A DNA stretch of 64,000 nucleotides from Vombatus ursinus. Taxonomy: Eukaryota > Chordata > Mammalia > Diprotodontia > Vombatidae. Shown here piece by piece: positions 58,179 through 64,000 of this stretch. The position numbers and the translations under genes were made by a program. The notes beneath the pieces were generated by a model. It searched no databases. It was not told the DNA's origin and saw nothing but the letters and a program-made list of their open reading frames with translations. The stretch spans positions 15,643,123 through 15,707,122 of the forward strand of contig NW_020954610.1 in NCBI RefSeq assembly GCF_900497805.2. The letters are read 5' to 3'. The first letter of the stretch is position 1; the number at the start of each line of letters is the position of its first letter.

Positions 58179-58859
58179 ATCCAAGAAAGGTGTTTACTGT
58201 TCTCCTGGCCTGTGCTCTTGTCCGTGAGAGGCCACAAGTATTCTTTCCTGCCCTGGAACTGTGAAGAGGGTTGCCCCTCCACTGTGGCTGCAAGCTCTGC
58301 CATACTAGTGCTCCACCTTGCCATAGGATGGCTCCCAGGAATGCAACCCAGATCCAAGTATGGGCAAAGCAACAGAATCCTGCCTCAGTGCTAACAAAGA
58401 GACCCCTGTACTCTCCTGGTGAACATTTGGTCAACCCCAATACCATCAGTGGGCTGAGAGCTCTGGAAGTAGCTGTTACAGCTGCCAATTCAGTGGCTCC
58501 CAATGCCTGCTCCTGATTTGCTGTGGCTGGGGTTGGGTCTGTGTTGGTGTGGCATGTGCTGCACCGTGCTCCACTCTCACCCAACTGTGACAGACCTTCC
58601 CTGTTGAACGTCTAAGTTGTCTTTGACTAAAATTATTTCGCCCCATTCTTTTGTGTGTTCTGCTACTCCAGGAATTGTTTGATGGCATTATTTAAAGGTG
58701 TTTGAAGGGGTTTTTGGGAGGGAAGCTCAGGCAAGTGGCTGCCTTTTCTCTGCCATCTTGGCTCCACCTCCCATGATACAATATTTTTTAAAAAACTAAA
58801 AAAAGCAACTGTTAGTGGAGTGCTTGGTACATAGTAGGCATTATATAAATGCTTATTCC

Positions 58860-59274
58860 CTTCCTTTCCCATCCACAGCTAAGATTCTGGGACTTTATGA
58901 AGTCAACCTCTGATTTCATAGCTCCTGGGCCTCCCATAACAGAGATTTTTCATTTTTCCATCAACTTTGCAGGTGGAAGCTATAGAAAGGCACACTGCTT
59001 TTATGAGGAACAATACTGTGTAATTGCCAAGTGGTCATATCATTGCTCCTGCTTGAGGCTCTTGATGCTTCAGAACTGATTGCCAACAGTTTAGAATTTT
59101 AGACTGTGGCACCCCCTCCCCAAGAATTCCAATGTAACTCACCAGATTCTTATTTCTTACACCAAGATCAGACCTTTGAGCGTAGCAGCGTTTCAATGTA
59201 GGGTATTATGGCTTAATGAAAAAAAAAAAACAAGTGTGGAAAACATGGGCTATATTCTAGCCTTTCTATTTTCT
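58860..59274. other. Intergenic, no gene recognised
   Basis: A 76-codon frame at 58849-59079 begins in the SINE and shows no domain. A short A-run lies at 59220-59230. Confidence 0.4.
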
Positions 59275-59580
59275 ACCTACGTAACTTTAGACAAGTCACA
59301 CAGGTGACCTCTAAGTTCCTTCGCAGCTTTAAATCCCAAGATCCTACAAACCTACTTCAAGAGAGGATGCAAAATCTGTATGGAAGGCCAAGCAATGGTT
59401 TAGTGGAAGGGGCAAGACAGAAGACCTTGTCTGTACGGTTGGTTCTGCCACTGGTTGCCTTTATGACTTCAGAAAAGTCACTTCTCTATATGAGCTTCAG
59501 TTTTCTCCTCTGTAAAATAAGAGAACTTTTAAATTATCTCTGAGGTCCTTTCCATCTCCAACATCCTTTTATGATATATG
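59275..59580 (+). repeat. Two MIR-type SINE pieces
   Basis: 59275-59345 ('cgtaactttagacaagtcac', 'gcagctttaaatcccaagat') and 59395-59580 ('gacttcagaaaagtcacttc', 'gcttcagttttctcctctgt', 'gaggtcctttccatctcc'). Confidence 0.65.
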
Positions 59581-60400
59581 TTCATGGGGGCAGCAGTATG
59601 CTGGAGCCAGCTCTAACCAGTTTTTGGAGATTTTGATTGTTAAATTTCCAGTGTGAGATTTTGCACTTCAGAAATGAGCAATGGGTACAAATTAAGGCTT
59701 GATTGATTATTTTGATGATTATTTTGATTTAGACTTTTAAAAATTATTAATAGTGCAAATTAAACTTAAAAATATTTTCGTGCATACCTTTTTCCCCCTC
59801 AGGAGAGCTAGGTTGATATTTCCCAGACCACCTTACATTGCTCTATAAACATCAGGCATGCAAAAGAAAACTCAGGGAATGAAGTCATCACCAGACCAGA
59901 GATCTGGTGACTATAGACTAATAATAACATTAATAATAATAATAACTAATATTTATAATGTGCTACAAGTTTTGCAAAGTTGCATCCATTATTTGATTTG
60001 AATCTCACAACACCCTCATATAGGAGTTTCTTTTTCTCCAATCTTCTGTCAAAATAAATTATTTACCCTCTCCAGGCCTCAGTTTCCTAATCTGTAAAAT
60101 GAATCTGTTAAAAGACTAGAAGGTCTTTGAGGTCCCTTCTAACTCTTGTAATACAGTAAGTGAAAGAAAGGGAAACATTTCCCGTTCATGGCATACAAAA
60201 GCCTAGGGGACCTTAAAATCCTGCAATCTAACCCCTTTATATTGTAGATGAGAAATGGAGGCCTAGAGAGGGAAGTGGTTTGTTTAGTGTCACACAGGTA
60301 ATCACTGTCAGAACCCAGACAAGAGCTCATGCCTCTCAATTACAAATTCAGTGCTTTTCCATGACATCCCACTGTTCTCTGTGTCTTCTAGGAATTTGTA
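59581..60400. other. Intergenic with old SINE pieces
   Basis: 59930-60010 is a MIR core ('aatcatta'-type AATAAT repeat, then 'tcacaacaccctc'). 60065-60145 is a sense MIR piece ('cctcagtttcctaatctgt'). 60180-60375 is a reverse-strand SINE ('gatgagaaatggaggcctag'). No gene. Confidence 0.5.
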
Positions 60401-60990
60401 AACATAGCCTTTGACCCAAGGATCCTACCTTTGGCTAAACAGCCCATTCTGTCAAAGACGGAATTAAAAATACGTCAAAATACTCATAGAAGCACCTTTT
60501 ATTAAAAGAAAGACCTGGAAGCAAAATAAGCGCCTATCAGCTGCAGAATGAGAGAATAAATTGTGGTATATTATATAATAGAATTTTTGTTGTTGAGTCA
60601 TTTTCAGTCATGTCCAACTCTTCATGACCCCATTTGAAGTTTTTGTTTTGCAAAGACACTGGAGTGATTTGCTATTTATTTCCTTCTCCAGCTCATTTTA
60701 CAGATGAGGAAACTGAGGCAAACAAGGTTATGTGACTTGTCCAAGGTCATATAGCTAGTAAGTATCTGAGGCCAGATTTGAACTCAGGAAGATGAGTCTT
60801 CCTGACTCCAGGCCCAGAATTTTATACATTCAGCCACCCAGTTGATCATATAATAAAATACTATATAGTTAAAAAAAATAGTAATAAGGAATATGAGGAA
60901 TTCAGAAAAATATGAGAAGATAGGTATGAACTAATAAAGAATGAAATAAACAGAACCAGAAGAAAGATATAAACATGATGATCATAATCA
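60401..60990 (+). mobile_element. L1 3'-end fragment, interrupted by a SINE
   Basis: 60401-60586 ('gacccaaggatcctaccttt', 'gcgcctatcagctgcagaat', 'aattgtggtatattatataa') continues at 60847-60990 ('aaaatactatatagttaaa', 'gaactaataaagaatgaa', 'acagaaccagaag'). The order equals L1 35570-35850. Old and 5'-truncated. Confidence 0.7.
60587..60846 (-). repeat. tRNA-head SINE with RTE 3' tail
   Basis: 'ttgttgttgagtcattttcag', 'ccccatttgaagtttttgtt', 'gaggaaactgaggcaaacaa', 'gaggccagatttgaactcag', 'cagccacccagttg'. Confidence 0.85.
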
Positions 60991-61009
60991 TATAACCAAA
61001 AAGAAAGCC

Positions 61010-61165
61010 ACACTCTGAGTCATTTGGTAGAGTGAAGAAAGTCCTGTTTCTGGAAACAGAGGGTATTATTCTGATGATTACTACCTATGTGAGCTTGGGC
61101 AAGTCTCTTGACATCTCTATGCCTCAGTTTCCTCATCTATAAAATGATAAGAGTGGGACTTGGTG
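61010..61165 (+). repeat. MIR-type SINE
   Basis: 'tatgtgagcttgggcaagtc' and 'gcctcagtttcctcatctat' then 'aaaatgataagagtggg'. Confidence 0.7.
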
Positions 61166-62524
61166 ACATAGAAGACATAGAAGATGACTAGAAAATGGCA
61201 CATGCTTAGTAAGGAGAATCTGATCTGGAATCTCTTAGGGGAGAAGTGGGATCTCAGACATAGAAGGCTTTAGAAGCAGGGGTAGAGGCAGAGGGAAGGT
61301 GAAAAAAAGAGAACAGTGAGCTTACTACAGTAGGTAGTTTATTTTTTTTTATGAGGCAGAGAGAGATGAATGTCCTCATTGTAAACCTATTGACCATAAT
61401 TGGACATTTATAAATGATTGATACACTGCTTATGGTGTATTTAATTGTCATACCTGAGGCTGATTGAACTGTTGTAAGCAAAGGAAGCACTCTTTGACTA
61501 GTTTGAGTGGTCACAGATTTTGGACTTTGAAGACTCCCATCAGTATGTGTAATAACTGAGCCTCCAGGAATAATTCAGCTTGTTTTTTATAAGTTTTATT
61601 AATAACATTCATGTTTATATGACAGTCATTTCCAGCTGTCACCCAACCACCAACATTGAATCCTCTCTCCCTTGCAACCAAGAAAAACAGTTAGGGAAAA
61701 CTAACCAACATAATGACTATATCAGAAAGTATATACAGTATTCTGTACCTGTAGTTTCCCCCCCTCTCCCAAGAAAAGGGAGATATATTTCATTATCTGT
61801 TCTCCAGGACCAAAATTAGTATAAGATCATAGACTTTATATAAATAAACCTCAAAGGCCATATGAGGGTCACACAGTATCTGAACTGGGATTTGAACCCT
61901 GACCCATTAATTCATCTGTTTCTACTGTCTTTAATACCTAATGCCCTTCCCTTTCCTTTTTGTCTTTCCAAATCCTAACTATTCCTTAGACCCAAATCAA
62001 GTCCCATCTCCTTCATTAAGCCTTTTCCAGATATCTTACCCACCTTGATCTCTCCCTTCTCTGAACTCTGATGTGTGTATGGCCAGTACCATGCTGTTCA
62101 GGCATCATTAAGGCATGGAGGTGACCCCTGGCATCATGAAGGCTAATTCCACTAGAGGGCAAGTTCTGACAACTCCTGTCCTATTGAAAAGACTGATTTT
62201 GTATCTGTGGTCCCAAGACTAACTTAGCTAAGTTGAGAAATCCTCGACCAGAAAGCAGAGCAGTGGGTGATTTTTTTTTTCCAGAGAAACTTGCAAGGAC
62301 TGTTATGAAGGCATGAAGGCATTTGTAATGAAGGCATTTGAGATCTCTATCATTGGAGGGAGAACCCATGCCATCAATTCTTTAGTAATTGATTAAAATC
62401 CTTGTTTCCTGTGTGACCATCTTGTCTCCCCACATTGACTGGAAGTTACTTGTTTTCTGAGACAATCTCTTATACTACTCTGAATCCCTTCCAAACCTGC
62501 CAAAGTGCCTGTCACTGTGCTGAT
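61166..62524. other. Intergenic, weak repeat traces
   Basis: 61820-61930 is a SINE piece ('gatttgaaccctgacccat'). 61940-62090 resembles reverse L2 ('cccatctccttcattaagcc'). 62305-62342 is a small 'atgaaggcat' tandem repeat. No gene; frames of 62-86 codons lack domains. Confidence 0.45.
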
Positions 62525-62650
62525 TGCAGATTCAACAATTCAATTCAACAAACATTTACTAAGAATCTCCTATGTGCAAGGCGCTATGCTGGCATAAACA
62601 AAACAACAGAAAAAGAATCCCTGCCCTTGAGGAGCTTACATTCAGCCCAT
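62525..62650 (+). repeat. THER/MIR3-like repeat
   Basis: 'caattcaacaaacatttact', 'ctcctatgtgcaaggcgcta' and 'cccttgaggagcttacattc'. Confidence 0.7.
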
Positions 62651-62689
62651 GATCCAAAATGTAAATATATAATAGTTACTACAACAATA

Positions 62690-62785
62690 GGTAAAATATT
62701 ATGAGATTATAGTATTTTATTGTATATTATGATGTATGCTAATATATTATGTCATAATATATATCTTGTATGATATATCATAATA
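62690..62785. repeat. AT-rich simple repeat
   Basis: TATTATG/ATATAAT-rich sequence with many short inverted repeats, directly left of the third MITE. Confidence 0.8.
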
Positions 62786-62793
62786 GGTTTAAT

Positions 62794-62916
62794 CAGGTGT
62801 GGGGAACCTGTGGCTTTGAGGCCACATGTGACTTTGAGGACCCTCTAGGTCCTCAAGTGTAGCCCTCTGACTGAATCCAAGTTTGTAGCATTGAGGCCAC
62901 AAGTTCCCCATCTCTG
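62794..62916. mobile_element. Palindromic hAT-type MITE, copy 3 (internally shortened)
   Basis: 'caggtgtggggaacctgtgg' at the left and the complement of 'cagagatggggaacttgtgg' at the right. 'aggtcctcaagtgtagccc' is shared with copies 1 and 2, but most of the right arm is missing. Flanks 'ggtttaat' (62786-62793) and 'ggttaaat' (62917-62924) are an 8-bp target duplication with one change. Confidence 0.88.
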
Positions 62917-63017
62917 GGTTAAATATTATTATATACTTGTCTATAGTATAGCTATATAAATATATTATTGTATTATATTATAATACATGCATGTTATAAT
63001 ATGCTATTTTATTTCAA

Positions 63018-63244
63018 TTTGTTGTTCAGTCAATTCAGTCACGTCCAACTCCTTGTGAACCCATTTGAGGTTTTCTTGGCAAAGCCATTTTCTTTTCTAG
63101 CTCATTTTACAGATGAAGAAACTGAGTCAAACAGGGTTAAATAACTTGCCCAAGGTCACACAGTTAGTAAGTTTCTGAGGACAAATTTGAACTCAGGAAG
63201 ATGAGTCTTCTTGTCTTCAAGCCCTGTACCACCCAGTTGCCCTT
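63018..63244 (-). repeat. tRNA-head SINE with RTE 3' tail
   Basis: 'ttgttgttcagtcaattcag', 'gaggttttcttggcaaagcc', 'aaactgagtcaaacagggtt', 'aaggtcacacagttagtaag' and 'gtaccacccagttgccc'. Confidence 0.85.
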
Positions 63245-63555
63245 TATATTTCAATATGTACAATTAAATATGTATTGCATATTATTATAGCATCTTATGA
63301 TATACTATATCATGTAATATTGCACATTACATTATATTATGGTATATTCTTACATGTGATATAATATATATCATGTTACTTAATTTATATTACATATATA
63401 CTGTGTACCATGTGATATATAATGTGATATAATACATTATATGATACATATATAACATAATACATAATGTGTATATCACTATATACTCCTATATTATTAT
63501 ACATATACTTTAATATGTGATATATATAATATGTATTATAATAATAAACAACATT
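63245..63555. repeat. AT-rich repeat with many short palindromes
   Basis: 'tatgatatactatatcatg', 'tatataatgtgatataatac' and similar units over about 310 bp. The 64-codon Tyr-rich - strand frame is an artefact. Confidence 0.85.
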
Positions 63556-63559
63556 ACAA

Positions 63560-63830
63560 CAATAGAATTCATATAGCATCTTAAGGTTTACAAAGCACTT
63601 TATATACTTTATGTCATTTGATCCTCACAATCCTATGGGATAGGTGCCATTGTTATCCCCATTTTATGGATGGACAAACTGAAACTGAGGCAGACAGACG
63701 TTAGGTGACTTGCTCAGGATCACTAGTAAGTAACTAGCCAGGCAAGCCCAGCTAGTAAATGTCTGAGGCTGGATTTGAAGTCAAGGCTTCCTGATTCCAG
63801 GTTCAGGACTCCCCCCACTGTGCCACTGAA
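63560..63830 (-). repeat. MIR/THER-type CORE-SINE with small internal duplication
   Basis: 'ttaaggtttacaaagcacttt', 'catttgatcctcacaatcct', 'ctgaaactgaggcagacag', 'cttgctcaggatcactag', 'gaggctggatttgaagtc' and 'ccactgtgccactgaac'. 'agctagtaaatg' follows an earlier 'actagtaagtaactag', so the B-box side carries a short duplication. A GA-rich tract lies at 63870-63915, with nothing else recognised to the end. Confidence 0.75.
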
Positions 63831-64000
63831 CTATACAACATAACTTCTCGTATAACTATACAAGATAATATACAAGAGGACAGAGAAAGAGAGAGACAGA
63901 GGAGGGGAGAGAGAGCACCAATGTCTGGGAAGTAAGAGTAAATGGATTGGGGAGACCAGAAAAAGCTTTCCAAAGGATATGGCACCTGAGCTGAGCCTGT

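Larger units (their letters stand above)
54687..58774 (-). mobile_element. HAL1-like L1 lacking most of ORF2 (copy C)
   Basis: Read on the - strand, the 5' end at 58774 is 'atgggaggtggagccaag' followed by 'atggcagagaa' (YY1-type CAAGATGG). The rest of the 5'UTR runs to 58187. The start of ORF1 was lost where a hAT transposon entered; ORF1 runs from 56985 to about 56030 (coiled coil 'LKNRLGQMVKEIQK' in the complement of 56710-56755; RNA-binding and C-terminal parts at 56520-56060). The inter-ORF spacer ends at an ATG (55451) that keeps only about 11 bases of ORF2 before joining, near 55440, the last ~500 bp of ORF2 and the 3'UTR. The ORF2 deletion has different end points from copy B. An A-tailed SINE lies at 54777-54920 and a hAT piece at 56985-58178. 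A 15-bp target duplication with one mismatch flanks it. Confidence 0.88.

Noticed and set aside
58132-58584. 150-codon - strand frame as a gene
   Set aside because: It covers the L1 5'UTR of HAL1-like copy C and the hAT end, with no domain.
63385-63579. Tyr/Ile-rich 64-codon frame
   Set aside because: Product of AT-rich simple sequence.

Overview
The window is intergenic DNA from a mammalian nuclear genome, and the repeat content points to a marsupial. Four kinds of repeat support this: many tRNA-headed SINEs that carry Pol III A and B boxes, a BovB/RTE-type LINE with SINEs that borrow its 3' tail, L1 elements with marsupial-style ORFs together with half-L1 (HAL1-like) derivatives, and a heavy load of old MIR/THER-type CORE-SINEs. 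The species cannot be fixed from the sequence alone. I found no intact host protein-coding gene, no rRNA, tRNA, CRISPR or operon structure, and nothing prokaryotic. The open frames in the window are short chance frames or pieces of transposon proteins, apart from the ZDHHC9 retrocopy.

Layout. 1-2450: old SINEs, microsatellites and a 44-bp perfect inverted repeat. 2452-3945: a truncated RTE (BovB-like) LINE with a recognisable reverse transcriptase. 4000-11330: mostly decayed SINEs, an unclassified repeat family, L2-like pieces and L1 3' fragments. 11481-14390: the only gene-derived object, an intronless retrocopy of ZDHHC9 (palmitoyltransferase) with 5'UTR, broken CDS, 3'UTR, ATTAAA signal, A-tail and a 12-bp target-site duplication; a SINE later landed in its 3'UTR. 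14490-29740: SINEs, a palindromic hAT-type MITE, a candidate solo LTR, CR1/L3 pieces and several unique stretches. 29755-36255: a full-length but dead L1 on the + strand with a 15-bp target duplication. 38139-41543: an L1 on the - strand lacking almost all of ORF2 (HAL1-like). 44190-48010: a - strand L1 with 5'UTR, ORF1 and endonuclease but no reverse transcriptase, carrying a second MITE. 48000-54480: SINEs, microsatellite, L2-like and CR1/L3 pieces. 54687-58774: a second HAL1-like L1 (- strand), itself inserted into a SINE and carrying both a nested SINE and a piece of an autonomous hAT DNA transposon with the N-terminus of its transposase. 58860-64000: SINEs, an L1 3' fragment, a third MITE and AT-rich simple repeats.

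How the parts relate: the autonomous machines once present (L1, RTE, hAT) explain most of the rest. L1 enzymes explain the ZDHHC9 retrocopy, the A-tailed SINEs and the HAL1-like elements; RTE explains the SINEs that end in the RTE tail; hAT transposases explain the palindromic MITEs. Nested insertions give a relative order of events. Family names for SINEs are tentative because no repeat library was searched.
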